Shown: positions 49,049-58,803, counted from the stretch's first letter. The stretch: 64,000 nt of DNA from Halopseudomonas pelagia CL-AP6 (GCF_000410875.1 NZ_AROI01000004.1:124001-188000); one strand, 5' to 3'. Notes: generated from the sequence alone by a model not told the origin. Translations and numbers: made by a program.

Positions 49049-49816
49049 TTACCGGCGGCGTGTGCGACCCGCAATGATGCGGTGCAACAGTTGCCTCGAC
49101 GGCTCATCCAGCCGCTGGCGGCCCAGATACGCTAAAAAGAAGCGTAGTTTCTGCCCGGGCGTGGCGACGCCACTCTCGCGCAGCAGGCTCTTTAAATCAC
49201 GGATTTTATCGCGCTGACCAAACCAGGCAGGGCGAGTCTCTACCAGGTCAATCAAACGCGCCCCTGCACCGTCGTCATCAAGCTTGAGAAAAATATGCTT
49301 GGGGTACAAATTATTGTGCATCCTTTCCGCGTTGTGCAGCGCACGAACCAGCGCTGCGGCGGCCAGAATCAGGTCCTGCCGGTCGCCCCAGGCAAGTTGC
49401 TCCCAACGCTCGTACCAGAAGGTCAGAGGCTTGTAGATATCGAGCGCACGGGTAAGCAGAATCGCCTGGCGGTGGCCCTTAACGCCTCGCTGGTCAAAAA
49501 ACGCTGCCTCCAGCGCAGGAATACCCAGGTGCGCGAAGCGCTGAATTGCACGAAACTCGCGGGCGAAACTGGCTTCCCCCAAAGGGCGCAGCGCATGGCG
49601 CACCAATTGGTCATCCTGGCGCTTGAGATAAAAGCTCTGAGCATCGCCGTTGGCGTCTTTGAGCTCTAGCCGCACGACCTTTTTCCAACCGGTGCCCCGC
49701 GTGAGTAGGGTCTGGTCGCTGGAGCACTGGTAAGCCCAAAGCGTCTCAAAGCTGTCCAGACCGTTTCGCGCCAGAACGTCCCTCGCATTGACCGCAATAA
49801 AAGCAGACCGACTCAT
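49049..49816 (-). CDS. LPS kinase InaA/WapQ family, copy 2
   Basis: 255 residues, aligning along its full length with copy 1: FYLKRQDDQLVRHALRPLGEASFAREFRAI, VRALHNAERMHNNLYPKHIFL, ARLIDLVETRPAWFGQ, and the shared C-terminal RLRFFLAYLxxxxLD. The loop reads HNNLYPKHIFL. In P. aeruginosa I recall a single gene here. The start overlaps the upstream kinase stop (ATGA). Confidence 0.8.
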   Translation of the reverse strand: MSRSAFIAVNARDVLARNGLDSFETLWAYQCSSDQTLLTRGTGWKKVVRLELKDANGDAQSFYLKRQDDQLVRHALRPLGEASFAREFRAIQRFAHLGIPALEAAFFDQRGVKGHRQAILLTRALDIYKPLTFWYERWEQLAWGDRQDLILAAAALVRALHNAERMHNNLYPKHIFLKLDDDGAGARLIDLVETRPAWFGQRDKIRDLKSLLRESGVATPGQKLRFFLAYLGRQRLDEPSRQLLHRIIAGRTRRR

Positions 49817-50559
49817 TCGCGCCCCCGGAAATAGTTCACTACTGCGCGGATGCGTTTTTTATCTGCCGGCGACAGGCGTGCACATTCAGCGTAATCCTTG
49901 TAAAAATGTAGCCGCTGGGTCGCAGACAGTGCCTGCTTGCCCAGTTTATCCAGGCACGCCAAGTCCTTGATGATGCGGTACTCAAGCACCGGCCCCCACC
50001 AGAAACTGCCACTGGGGCAATCGATCATAAATACATCCGGGAAAGGCTTCTGATTAACCAGAATATTTCGCCATTTCAGATCATTGTGAGCGAATTTCTG
50101 ATCGTGCATCATTCGCGTGGCGTGAGCTACCTGGCGCGATACATGGTTAACCCAAAGGCGATTGGCGAACCGTGGATCGCCACCGCGAGCGATCTGCGCC
50201 AGATCAGCTGTGTTGGACAGATCCTCGGTAATCAGTGCGCCGCGTAAAAACGCACCGTTAAGGCGCTCAAGGCCAAAGCCGACCACGGTCGCCGAGGGAA
50301 TCCCCCAGGCATGAAAATTGAGCAGGTTTTCCCATTCCGCCTGAATACGCGGCCGGCCGATATAACGCCTGAGATTCTTGCCGGCGCCGGTATAACGCTT
50401 CACATAATAAAACCGGCCACCGACCCAGACCTTGTGCACAGTGCTGATGGGGTCGCTGGTGATTTTTTCGCCTTCCAGGGCAAACACAGTATCCAGGTCG
50501 GCAAAGACCTCGCCACTGACTCCAGTGGCGTATTCAGGATTAAGCGTCCAACCCGTCAT
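49813..50559 (-). CDS. LPS core kinase (PA5008 / WapP type)
   Basis: 248 residues. Kinase fold with FYYVKRYTGAGKNLRRYIGRPRIQAEWENLLNF, HDQKFAHNDLKWRNILVN as a canonical catalytic loop with Asp and Asn, and DVFMIDCPSGSF in the metal position. The intact residues suggest an active heptose kinase. Coupled to waaP by ATGA overlap. Confidence 0.84.
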   Translation of the reverse strand: MTGWTLNPEYATGVSGEVFADLDTVFALEGEKITSDPISTVHKVWVGGRFYYVKRYTGAGKNLRRYIGRPRIQAEWENLLNFHAWGIPSATVVGFGLERLNGAFLRGALITEDLSNTADLAQIARGGDPRFANRLWVNHVSRQVAHATRMMHDQKFAHNDLKWRNILVNQKPFPDVFMIDCPSGSFWWGPVLEYRIIKDLACLDKLGKQALSATQRLHFYKDYAECARLSPADKKRIRAVVNYFRGRE

Positions 50560-51371
50560 GCAGCATCACCTTGGGCGTACTTGCGCTCGAAGCGCGCCTG
50601 CAACTTTGCCGCCTTTTGCTCCAGCATAGTCAGCAGCCTTGCTTCACTGGCCAATACCTCGCGCAACGGACGGGCGAAATAGGTTTGCAGGAAGCGCAGT
50701 TTATCGCGCCGGGTCAGGCCGATAGCCAGTGCAGAGAAATACAACCCGGCTAAATCCTTATCGCGCCAGCGGCGCGGCACCGCGGGCCTGATCTGGGCCC
50801 GGTGCAGATCGATCAGCGATAACCTGAACTGTTCCGCGCTCGGCTGCTGATCGGTATGCAGTAAAAAATGGCAGATATAGCAGTCGCGGTGATTGACCCC
50901 GGCTTGGTGCATACGCCGGGTCATATTCGCCACCTCGTTAATCAGCGCCCTTTTTAGCGCGGGGGGCGGCGGCATGATCGGCCAATCGCGACTGTAATCT
51001 TCAAGGCTAATGGTCGGCGCGAGCTCTTCGGTGATGATAAAGGAGTGCCTGGTCGCGGGATTGGCGCCACGCTCACCGTAAGCTACCGCCGTCATGGTTG
51101 GCACGCCAGCCGCCGTCAGCGCCTCAATTGCCTTCCACTCTTGATCCGCGCCCAACACGGGGCGTTTCAGGGTCAGCCAGTTCTTGGCAATCTCGCCCCA
51201 GCCTACCCCGCGATGAATCTTCACAAAGTAGCCTTTGCCGCGCACTTCAGTGCGCAAGGTACGGCGCGCTTCCAGCTCGCGAAACACCTCACCCTGTAAC
51301 TGTTCCACTGCCACAAAGGGATCATGGTTTGCCCACAGGCTGGCGAACGGCTCTGATAGTCTAAGGGTCAA
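50556..51371 (-). CDS. waaP: LPS core heptose (I) kinase WaaP
   Basis: 271 residues. It phosphorylates heptose I at O-4, a modification essential in P. aeruginosa. YFVKIHRGVGWGEIAKNWL, SFIITEELAPTISLEDY and the catalytic NHRDCYICHFLLH with Asp are present, then LIDLHRAQIR. The start is a TTG overlapping the waaG stop (TTGA), behind GAGAG; this start aligns with the known protein. Confidence 0.93.
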   Translation of the reverse strand: MTLRLSEPFASLWANHDPFVAVEQLQGEVFRELEARRTLRTEVRGKGYFVKIHRGVGWGEIAKNWLTLKRPVLGADQEWKAIEALTAAGVPTMTAVAYGERGANPATRHSFIITEELAPTISLEDYSRDWPIMPPPPALKRALINEVANMTRRMHQAGVNHRDCYICHFLLHTDQQPSAEQFRLSLIDLHRAQIRPAVPRRWRDKDLAGLYFSALAIGLTRRDKLRFLQTYFARPLREVLASEARLLTMLEQKAAKLQARFERKYAQGDAA

Positions 51372-52489
51372 ACGCTCTCTCCAAGAATCACGGCTGCAGC
51401 CTTCTCTGGCAGGCTATACAGATCGGCGCGATCAGCAAAATCCAGGGCGTTCTCATGCCAGCGCCGCCGGACCTGATCGTCCTGTAAAATCTGCTTCAGC
51501 ATCTCATTCAGCTGCTGTTGCTGAAAGGGGCTGGGCACCACACGGCCAGAGTCGGCCTCCTCAATATAATGGGCGTAGCCACATACATCAGTGACCAGCA
51601 CTGGCAGTCCGGCGACCAGCGCCTCAAGCAGCACAGTGCCAGTATTTTCGTTATAAGCCGGATGGATCAACAGATCAGCACCCAGCAAAAACCGCGGTAC
51701 GTCGTCACGGCCCTTTAGAAACAGCACCTGATCGCTCACGCCGGCGGCGCGCGCCTGCAGTTGAAATGGCTTGGCATCGTCCTGACCGATCACCATCAGG
51801 CGCGTACGTTGGCGCAGTTGCTCAGGCAAGCTGGCCAACGCCGCAATAGAGCGATCCAGGCCTTTGGTCTTGAAACCTGAACCTACCTGCAAGAGTAAAA
51901 GATCCGTGTCTTTCAGGGCAAACTCGGCGCGAAAGGCCTTCCTCTGCACTGTTGCATCGGGCGGCGCCCGCCGGTCTGCAGCAATACCTGGCGGTAACAG
52001 GTGAAAGCGCTCTTCCGGTGTACGGTAGTGCTTCATGAATAGCGGTTTCTGCACCTCGGAGATCATTAATATCTCTGTGCGCACCGCTGGCGAAAACACC
52101 GCCCGTTCGTATTCGGCAAAGTGTTTGTAACGCCCCCAGTATCGATACAGCGGGTTACGCAGGTTTTGCGCCTTGTCTTCAAAACAGGGGTCTGCTGCGT
52201 AATATACGTCCAGACCGGGCATCTTGTTGAAACCGACCAGACGATCAACCGGCCTGCGCGCCAGGTCCTTGTTCACCCAGGCGCTGAACTTTTCATTACG
52301 CCGGTGATTGGAGAAGGCCTTGACTGGCGCGACCAGCACCTCGAAGCCTGGCGGAATATCACCCTCCCAGATCAGCGTATACACGCGTATTTGATGGCCG
52401 CGCTGCTGGCAGATTCTGGCAATGCGCATGAAGTCGCGTTGCAAGCCGCCGTAGGGAAAATATTTATACAGCACAAAAGCCAGCTGCAT
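51368..52489 (-). CDS. waaG: LPS core glucosyltransferase WaaG (GT4)
   Basis: 373 residues. N-terminal membrane-associated strand FVLYKYFPYGGLQRDFMRIA, and the retaining GT4 motif HPAYNENTGTVLLEALVAGLPVLVTDVCGYA with conserved Glu residues. It adds the first hexose of the outer core to heptose II. Coupled to waaC and waaP by one- and four-base overlaps. Confidence 0.94.
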   Translation of the reverse strand: MQLAFVLYKYFPYGGLQRDFMRIARICQQRGHQIRVYTLIWEGDIPPGFEVLVAPVKAFSNHRRNEKFSAWVNKDLARRPVDRLVGFNKMPGLDVYYAADPCFEDKAQNLRNPLYRYWGRYKHFAEYERAVFSPAVRTEILMISEVQKPLFMKHYRTPEERFHLLPPGIAADRRAPPDATVQRKAFRAEFALKDTDLLLLQVGSGFKTKGLDRSIAALASLPEQLRQRTRLMVIGQDDAKPFQLQARAAGVSDQVLFLKGRDDVPRFLLGADLLIHPAYNENTGTVLLEALVAGLPVLVTDVCGYAHYIEEADSGRVVPSPFQQQQLNEMLKQILQDDQVRRRWHENALDFADRADLYSLPEKAAAVILGESV

Positions 52490-53562
52490 CAGATCAACCT
52501 CTCTTCAAGCAGCAGGGACTGCAATTGCAGGTAGACGTGCCGCGGATTCAGCCGAGTAAAACACAGCGGCTGCTCGCGGCGCAGATCGAACTTGCGCGCG
52601 TCTTCGGGGGTAGGCTGGTAATGACAGGACTTCTGCAAGCAGGGCGCGCAGGGAAAATCGCTGGACAAATGCACTTGTGAAGCGCCATAGGCGCCGGTCA
52701 ATATCGGATTGGTCGGTCCAAATAGCGACAACGTAGGCACATCCAACGCCGCAGCGAGATGCCCTAACCCGGTGTCCACTGCAACACAAGCCGAGGCGCC
52801 CGCCACCATTCGCGCCATACCGGCCAGCGACAGTTTCGGTAGCACCTGCACGCGCTCAAGCCCCTCGGAAATTCGGTCGGCGCGGGCCTTTTCCGCAGGG
52901 TTACCCCAGGGCAGACGCACATAAAGCCCGTCAGCAACTGCCTGTTCGGCCAGCTCCCGCCAGTATAACTCCGGCCAGTGCTTGGTCGTCCAAGTCGTAC
53001 CGTGGAAAAACAACAGGTAAGGCTGATCGGTAATTTCGCCCGCCAGATAGGCCCGGTTGAGGCCGTAATCGCCCACGGAGTCGGCGCCGTTCTTACTCAG
53101 CCGATACCCCAGCGCTTGGGCGAACAGCTGCCGTACGCGCTCTACCGCGTGCTGCCCCCAGGGCACGTCGCAGCTCTGGTCATAAAAGCGGCTGGCTAGC
53201 GGCTCGCGGGCAGAGGTCTTGTCCAGACCGACTACAATGCCCTGGGCGTAGCGGGTCAGCCAGGCGCTCTTCAACAAACCTTGGGCGTCTATGATCAGGT
53301 CGTAGCGAGTGGTGGAAAGTCGCTCCTTGAAGCGCGCCCACTCACCACTGCGCCAGGTCTGCAACGGATGCTTGCGCCAGCGGCGGATGGCCACGGGTAT
53401 GACCTCGGCCACCGCCGGGTGCCAGGCAGGAATCTCGGCAAAGCCCTCCTCCACCACCCAGTCAAACTGAATATCGGGGATGGCACGGCGCGCGTCAGTC
53501 AGCGCCGGCAAGGTATGGATAACATCCCCCATGGACGACGTTTTGATCAGCAGTACGCGCAT
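52489..53562 (-). CDS. waaC: LPS heptosyltransferase I WaaC
   Basis: 357 residues from the ATG at 53562 (MRVLLIKTSSMGDVIHTLPAL, matching the family start; a TTG two codons earlier overlaps the waaF stop). GT9 fold with LLFFHGTTWTTKHWPE and SACVAVDTGLGHLAAALDVPTLSLFGPTNP. It adds heptose I to Kdo. Confidence 0.95.
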   Translation of the reverse strand: MRVLLIKTSSMGDVIHTLPALTDARRAIPDIQFDWVVEEGFAEIPAWHPAVAEVIPVAIRRWRKHPLQTWRSGEWARFKERLSTTRYDLIIDAQGLLKSAWLTRYAQGIVVGLDKTSAREPLASRFYDQSCDVPWGQHAVERVRQLFAQALGYRLSKNGADSVGDYGLNRAYLAGEITDQPYLLFFHGTTWTTKHWPELYWRELAEQAVADGLYVRLPWGNPAEKARADRISEGLERVQVLPKLSLAGMARMVAGASACVAVDTGLGHLAAALDVPTLSLFGPTNPILTGAYGASQVHLSSDFPCAPCLQKSCHYQPTPEDARKFDLRREQPLCFTRLNPRHVYLQLQSLLLEERLI

Positions 53563-53564
53563 GC

Positions 53565-54611
53565 TCAAAGGGCCTGCGGGTCGGCCAGGGGTTCACTCAC
53601 CAGGCGATCCAGCGCATCAATGACAAGCTGCGGACGCAGATCACGCAGGCAATTGTAATGACCGAAACGGCAGGTACGATCAAAACACGGGCTGCAGTCC
53701 AGCCCCAAGCGCACCGTTTCTACCTGGCTTGCCAATGGCGGCGTAAAGTCCGGCGAGGTAGAACCGTAAACCGCCACCAGTGGCCGATCCAGCGCTGCGG
53801 CTACATGCATCAGCCCTGAGTCATTGCTGACAACCGCATTGGCGCAGGAGAGCAAATCGATAGCCTCAGCCAGCGTGGTTTCACCTGACAGGTTCACCGA
53901 TTCTTCACGCAAGCCGGGAATCAACTGCTGACGGATGTCTTCACCGCCGGGGTGATCGCTTTTAGAGCCGAACAACCACACCTGCCAACCCTGGCGAATT
54001 TTCTGATCCGCCACCTTGGCATAATGCTCTGCGGGCCAACGTTTCGCCTCGCCGAACTCGGCACCAGGGCAAAGCGCCAATACCGGCCGATCCAGCTCCA
54101 GGCCAAAGCGCTCGAGAGCGGCGTCTCGGGTAACAGAATCAATCTGCAGACCGGGGCGCGGATAAGGCTTTTGCAGCTCATGATCAGGCTCATAGGCCAG
54201 CGCCATAAAACGCTCAATCATCAGCGGTAGGCGTTGTTTATCCAGCACGCGCATGTCATTGAGTAGCCCATAACGCATCTCGCCGCGCCAGCCGGTTCGC
54301 TGGGGAATGTCAGCAAAAAAGGGCACCAGGGCAGATTTTAAGGAGTTGGGCAGCAATATGGCCTGATCATAGCGGCCTGCCAGGCTTTTACCGATCCGCC
54401 GGCGCACGGCAATATCCAGCACGCCATGCCCAAGCGGAAAACTCAGCGCCTGGCGCACCTCGGGCATGCGCTCAAGAATCGGCCGGCTCCAGTCCGGCGC
54501 CAGCACATCGATCTGACAGTCAGGGCCATGGCGCAACTTGAGGCAGACAAACAGCGTCTGCGCCATGACCATATCGCCAACCCAGCTGGGACCTACAATA
54601 AGAATATTCAT
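53565..54611 (-). CDS. waaF: LPS heptosyltransferase II WaaF
   Basis: 348 residues from the ATG at 54611 (MNILIVGPSWVGDMVMAQTLF). GT9 fold with CPGAEFGEAKRWPAEHYAKVA and AVVSNDSGLMHVAAALDRPLVAVYGSTSP. It adds heptose II to heptose I. First gene of the coupled core operon; an inverted-repeat element lies between it and ilvE. Confidence 0.95.
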   Translation of the reverse strand: MNILIVGPSWVGDMVMAQTLFVCLKLRHGPDCQIDVLAPDWSRPILERMPEVRQALSFPLGHGVLDIAVRRRIGKSLAGRYDQAILLPNSLKSALVPFFADIPQRTGWRGEMRYGLLNDMRVLDKQRLPLMIERFMALAYEPDHELQKPYPRPGLQIDSVTRDAALERFGLELDRPVLALCPGAEFGEAKRWPAEHYAKVADQKIRQGWQVWLFGSKSDHPGGEDIRQQLIPGLREESVNLSGETTLAEAIDLLSCANAVVSNDSGLMHVAAALDRPLVAVYGSTSPDFTPPLASQVETVRLGLDCSPCFDRTCRFGHYNCLRDLRPQLVIDALDRLVSEPLADPQAL

Positions 54612-54613
54612 AA

Positions 54614-54697
54614 GGGCAGCTTCAAGCCACAAGCTTCAAGCTGCAAGCCTAAAAGCAATTTATCAGTGCTTGCCGCTTGCAGCTTGTCGCTTGCCAC
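54614..54697. repeat. Imperfect inverted-repeat element between waaF and ilvE
   Basis: CAAGCTGCAAGC at 54637-54648 pairs with its complement at 54675-54686, inside longer runs of AAGCTTCAAGC-like units on the left and CTTGCCGCTTGCAGC-like units on the right. The whole can fold into a long hairpin. It sits after the ilvE stop on the minus strand, where it could end ilvE transcripts; similar AAGC-rich palindromes recur in pseudomonad genomes. Confidence 0.65.
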
Positions 54698-55621
54698 TTA
54701 TTTAACCAGCGTGCGCCATTCGGCATGCGCACCACTCTGACCGGTCACCAGGTCAAAATAGGCTTTCTGCAATTTCTCGGTGACCGGACCACGACGGCCT
54801 TCACCGATCTGGCGGTTATCCAGCTCGCGGATCGGCGTCACTTCGGCTGCAGTGCCAGTGAAGAAGGCTTCATCTGCAATATAGACCTCATCACGTGTCA
54901 GACGCTTCTCAACGATCGGAATATTGAACTCCGCCGCCAATGCCAACACCGTACTACGAGTAATGCCATTCAGGCAGGCGGTGACTTCAGGGGTGTAGAT
55001 CACGCCTTTTTTGACAATAAACACGTTCTCACCAGAACCCTCGGCAACATAGCCTTCGGGGTCCAGCAGCAATGCCTCATCGGCACCAGCGGAAATCGCT
55101 TCCTGCAATGCCAGCATGGAGTTCATGTAGGCGCCGCTGGCCTTGGCCCGGGTCATGGTGATGTTGACGTGGTGACGGGTGAAAGAGCTGGTGCGTATCT
55201 TGATGCCACGCTCCAACGCTTCTTCACCCATATACGCACCCCAGTGCCAAGCAGCGATGGCCACATGCACTTTGAGGTTGTCGGCACGGATACCCATACC
55301 CTCGGAGCCGTAGAAAACCAGCGGGCGAATATAAGCCGTCTCGAGATTGTTCTCGCGCACTACGGCGCGCTGGGCCTCATTCAACTGTTCCTTGGTAAAA
55401 GGAATTTTCATGCCCATGATATGCGCCGAATCGAACAACCGGTCGGTATGCGCATCAAGGCGGAAAATCGCCGTACCATCGGGAGTGCTATAAGCCCGTA
55501 CACCTTCAAATACGGCCATGCCGTAATGCAAGGAGTGGGTCAGAACATGCACATTGGCCTCACGCCACGGCAGCATTTCACCATCAAACCAGATAACACC
55601 ATCACGATCGGCCATCGACAT
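54698..55621 (-). CDS. ilvE: Branched-chain-amino-acid aminotransferase IlvE
   Basis: 307 residues from the ATG at 55621 (MSMADRDGVIWFDGE), the known family length. Fold-type IV PLP enzyme with THSLHYGMAVFEGVRAY, the Schiff-base lysine in NITMTRAKASGAYMN and GEGSGENVFIV. It makes valine, leucine and isoleucine from their keto acids. Lies between waaF and glnE on the same strand, as in P. aeruginosa. Confidence 0.96.
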   Translation of the reverse strand: MSMADRDGVIWFDGEMLPWREANVHVLTHSLHYGMAVFEGVRAYSTPDGTAIFRLDAHTDRLFDSAHIMGMKIPFTKEQLNEAQRAVVRENNLETAYIRPLVFYGSEGMGIRADNLKVHVAIAAWHWGAYMGEEALERGIKIRTSSFTRHHVNITMTRAKASGAYMNSMLALQEAISAGADEALLLDPEGYVAEGSGENVFIVKKGVIYTPEVTACLNGITRSTVLALAAEFNIPIVEKRLTRDEVYIADEAFFTGTAAEVTPIRELDNRQIGEGRRGPVTEKLQKAYFDLVTGQSGAHAEWRTLVK

Positions 55622-55718
55622 AGCAGCCCGCTCCATCTAATTGGTTGTTCTTAACTTGATTATGTCCGGCCCGGACTTGCCCTGTCGCCGTACCCGGGAA
55701 ACGCCCGGGTATCGCGTG

Positions 55719-58649
55719 TCATTCCGGCAGCCATTTCTGCCACAGATTGATGACGCCACGTCGGAAATCATGGAACTGGTCGCCACTGACTTTGCCCGGC
55801 TGCTTCTGCAATGCCAGGCGATGGGCTGCGGCGCGGTAGGCTTTGTAAGCCTCCTGCAAGCGCTGCACGTCTTCACCGGAGGTCAGTCCGGCATCACGCA
55901 ACCCGTCTAGAATTCTGATGTTATCGGTATAACGCAGTAACTCGGGGTACCGGCACGACCAGGCCAGAACGGCATATTGCACCATAAATTCGATATCAAC
56001 GATACCTCCAGCATCCTGCTTCAGATCAAACAACGCTTCTGCGGTGAATGCAGACGGATCAAAACCGGCCCGCGTTGCCTTGGTACCCAGGTTGTCGCGC
56101 ATTTTATGGCGCATGCCACCCACCTCTTGGCGCAATTTGGCCTCATCACGCGGGCGGCTCAGGACTTCCGTGCGCAAATCGTGAAAGCGGTGGCTCAATC
56201 GCTTGCAGCCGGCCAACACCCTGGCCCGTACCAACGCCTGATGCTCCCAGGTCCAGGCTTCTTCACGCTGATAACGGGCGAAAGACTGCAAGGAGCTGAC
56301 CAGCAACCCGGATTCACCAGAGGGGCGCAAGCGCATATCTACTTCATACAGCGCACCAGAGGTGGTCTGGGTGTTGAGCATATGAATGATGCGCTGCCCC
56401 AAACGAGTAAAGAACCGGCTGCCTTCGATCGGCTTCACGCCGTCGGTTTCCGCATCCGCATCGCCATCGTGAATGAACACCAGATCCAGATCAGAGCCAT
56501 GCCCAAGCTCGATGCCGCCGACCTTGCCATAGCCGAGAATGACAAAATCCATCTCGCACAGGCTGCCATCCGCGCGTTTGGGAAAGCCATGGCGCTGGGT
56601 CATTTCTCGCCACGCCAACAGCAAAACCTGCTGAAGAATGGCCTCGGCGATCCAAGTCAGGTAATCGCTAACCTTCATCAACGGCAAAGTGCCGGCGATC
56701 TCGGACGCGGCCACGCGCAACACATGAGCGCGGCGAAAATAGCGCAGCACTTCCATCTGCTGTTCCAGATCATCCTCGGGGATGCGCATGAGCTGCTGAC
56801 GCAACTCGTCAACCAGCTCTTCGGTTTCTGGCGGACGATAAAGACGCCCGGCATTGAGCAACTCATCGAGTACCACCGGGTAGCGGGTTATCTGTTCGGC
56901 TATCCACGGACTGGCCGAGCACAGCACCAGCAGCTCACGTAACGCACTGGGGTTCTCAGTCAGCAGCAGCAGATAGGCAGAGCGCCGTGCCACAGCCTCC
57001 ACCAGGGGCATGACCCGCTCCAGCGCCAGGTCGGCATTGTCCTGTTCAGTGGCCATGCCCAGCAAACGCGGCATAAATACATCCAGACGCTCCCGGCCTA
57101 GACGTTGCATGGAGCGAACCCGACCGGACTCCTGCAGGCCTTGCAGTAACCGCAATGCCTCTTCAGGCTTATTGAAACCGCCCTCGCGCAACTGCTCGAT
57201 GCGCTGCTGTGCATCCAGCGAGCCTTCCCAGACCGGCATCCATTCCGAATGCAGGGGTAGCTCTTCGTCATGCTCCTCGTCCGGGTCGGCAATCACCGCA
57301 GCGAAATGTCGCGCTACCCGCTCACGCTGGCAATGCAGTGCCTCCCTGAACGCATCCCAGTCAGCAAAGCCCATGACATAGGCAATGCGTTGCTGGCTCT
57401 GCGCGTCGGTCGGCAGCATCTGGGTCTGCCGATCATCCAAGGCCTGCAGTGCGTGCTCAGCGTCGCGCAGGAAAAGATAGGCGCCTTTGAGCTCGTCCAC
57501 CGCGTCATCCGGCAAATAGCTGTTGGTTGCCAACATATCCAATACTGACAATATTGGTCTCTGCTGCAAACCTCGGTCACGGCCGCCATGAATCAGCTGA
57601 AACGCCTGACCGATAAATTCGACCTCGCGAATGCCGCCCGACCCCAGCTTGACGTTATCTTGCAGCCCCTTGCGCTGCACCTCACGCTGGATCATCAGTT
57701 TAAGGCTACGCAGCGCCTCGATAGCGGCAAAATCCAGGTAACGGCGATAAACGAACGGCTTGAGCATCGCCAGCAGCTCGGCGCCAGCGGCTTGATCGCC
57801 TGCGACTACCCGCGCCTTGATCATGGCGTAGCGCTCCCAGTCGCGCCCCTGATTCTGGTAGTACTGCTCCAACGCATCAAAGCTGAATACCAGCGCGCCG
57901 CTGTCGCCATAGGGGCGCAAACGCATATCCACACGAAACACGAACCCATCGACCGTGATCACATCCAGCGCCTTGATAAGCCGTTGGCCGAGGCGGATAA
58001 AAAACTCCTGGTTGGATAGGCTGCGGCGGCCACCTTGGGTTTCGCCCGCTTCCGGATAGGCAAAAATCAGATCAATATCAGATGACAGATTCAGCTCCTG
58101 AGCGCCCAGCTTACCCATTCCCAGGACCACCATATGCTGCGCCTTGCCTTGCGCGTCCGAAGGTGTCCCCAGCGCCACACAGGACTGGGTGTATAGCCAT
58201 TGGTAGGACTGCTCAATACAGGCATCGGCCATGTCGGACAGATCCCGAGTGGTTTCTGCGGTCGCCGCCATGCGCGTCAAGTCGCGCCAGATAATGCGTA
58301 CCTGCTGTTGCTGACGAAAACGGCGCAGCGTCTGGGCAAGCTGGTCTTCGGAGTCAACCGCTGCCAGGGCCAAGGCCAACATACGACTCATGTCGTCTTT
58401 TCCAAGCGAACGCCAGAGCAGATCATCTTCAACCAGACGCCAGGCCATCAATGGGTCGCGCCGCAGTTGCTCAGCGACAAAATCACTGCCCGCCAGCACC
58501 ACACCAAGACCCTGGACAAATTGCTCACCTAATTCCGGCAACCTATCTTTCAGCCCGGCGCGAGTGATTGCAGCATGCCACTGATCCTGGTGGTGCTGGA
58601 TCAGAGGTTGCAGTGATTCGGGTAATGGCAGAGGCGAGGAAAATGGCAT
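55719..58649 (-). CDS. glnE: Glutamine synthetase adenylyltransferase/deadenylase GlnE
   Basis: 976 residues. Two nucleotidyltransferase domains: the N-terminal deadenylase with LSSDIDLIFAYPE and the C-terminal adenylylase with GHGSDLDLVFIHDGDAD, each with the metal-binding Asp pair. It switches glutamine synthetase off and on in response to PII and glutamine. Usual length, no truncation. Confidence 0.97.
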   Translation of the reverse strand: MPFSSPLPLPESLQPLIQHHQDQWHAAITRAGLKDRLPELGEQFVQGLGVVLAGSDFVAEQLRRDPLMAWRLVEDDLLWRSLGKDDMSRMLALALAAVDSEDQLAQTLRRFRQQQQVRIIWRDLTRMAATAETTRDLSDMADACIEQSYQWLYTQSCVALGTPSDAQGKAQHMVVLGMGKLGAQELNLSSDIDLIFAYPEAGETQGGRRSLSNQEFFIRLGQRLIKALDVITVDGFVFRVDMRLRPYGDSGALVFSFDALEQYYQNQGRDWERYAMIKARVVAGDQAAGAELLAMLKPFVYRRYLDFAAIEALRSLKLMIQREVQRKGLQDNVKLGSGGIREVEFIGQAFQLIHGGRDRGLQQRPILSVLDMLATNSYLPDDAVDELKGAYLFLRDAEHALQALDDRQTQMLPTDAQSQQRIAYVMGFADWDAFREALHCQRERVARHFAAVIADPDEEHDEELPLHSEWMPVWEGSLDAQQRIEQLREGGFNKPEEALRLLQGLQESGRVRSMQRLGRERLDVFMPRLLGMATEQDNADLALERVMPLVEAVARRSAYLLLLTENPSALRELLVLCSASPWIAEQITRYPVVLDELLNAGRLYRPPETEELVDELRQQLMRIPEDDLEQQMEVLRYFRRAHVLRVAASEIAGTLPLMKVSDYLTWIAEAILQQVLLLAWREMTQRHGFPKRADGSLCEMDFVILGYGKVGGIELGHGSDLDLVFIHDGDADAETDGVKPIEGSRFFTRLGQRIIHMLNTQTTSGALYEVDMRLRPSGESGLLVSSLQSFARYQREEAWTWEHQALVRARVLAGCKRLSHRFHDLRTEVLSRPRDEAKLRQEVGGMRHKMRDNLGTKATRAGFDPSAFTAEALFDLKQDAGGIVDIEFMVQYAVLAWSCRYPELLRYTDNIRILDGLRDAGLTSGEDVQRLQEAYKAYRAAAHRLALQKQPGKVSGDQFHDFRRGVINLWQKWLPE

Positions 58650-58737
58650 GGTCTATCCTGTAGAAAACGCAATGCCGCAGCTTGCCACGGCAACGGGCCG
58701 CGGAAAAGCACAGTCAGCGAGAACTACGCGGTCATTT

Positions 58738-58752
58738 TGTAGCATTACTACA
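58738..58752. promoter_or_regulatory. HexR-like palindrome 1 upstream of aceE
   Basis: TGTAG-CATTA-CTACA, perfect five-base arms around five bases. It matches the arms of the second palindrome 51 bases downstream, centre to centre, which is close to five helical turns. Confidence 0.6.
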
Positions 58753-58788
58753 TATAAGTTTACAAAGGGATGGATAAACACACTTTTT

Positions 58789-58803
58789 TGTAGTTAAACT
58801 ACA
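58789..58803. promoter_or_regulatory. HexR-like palindrome 2 at the aceE promoter
   Basis: TGTAGTTAAACTACA, a perfect palindrome around the central base. It fits the HexR consensus TGTARTTNNAYTACA known for the central-carbon repressor of gammaproteobacteria. It abuts the -35 of the candidate aceE promoter. Confidence 0.68.

Noticed and set aside
55690..55712. Hairpin TACCCGGG/CCCGGGTA near the glnE stop
   Set aside because: No T-run on either strand and it lies between two same-strand genes; too weak to call a terminator.
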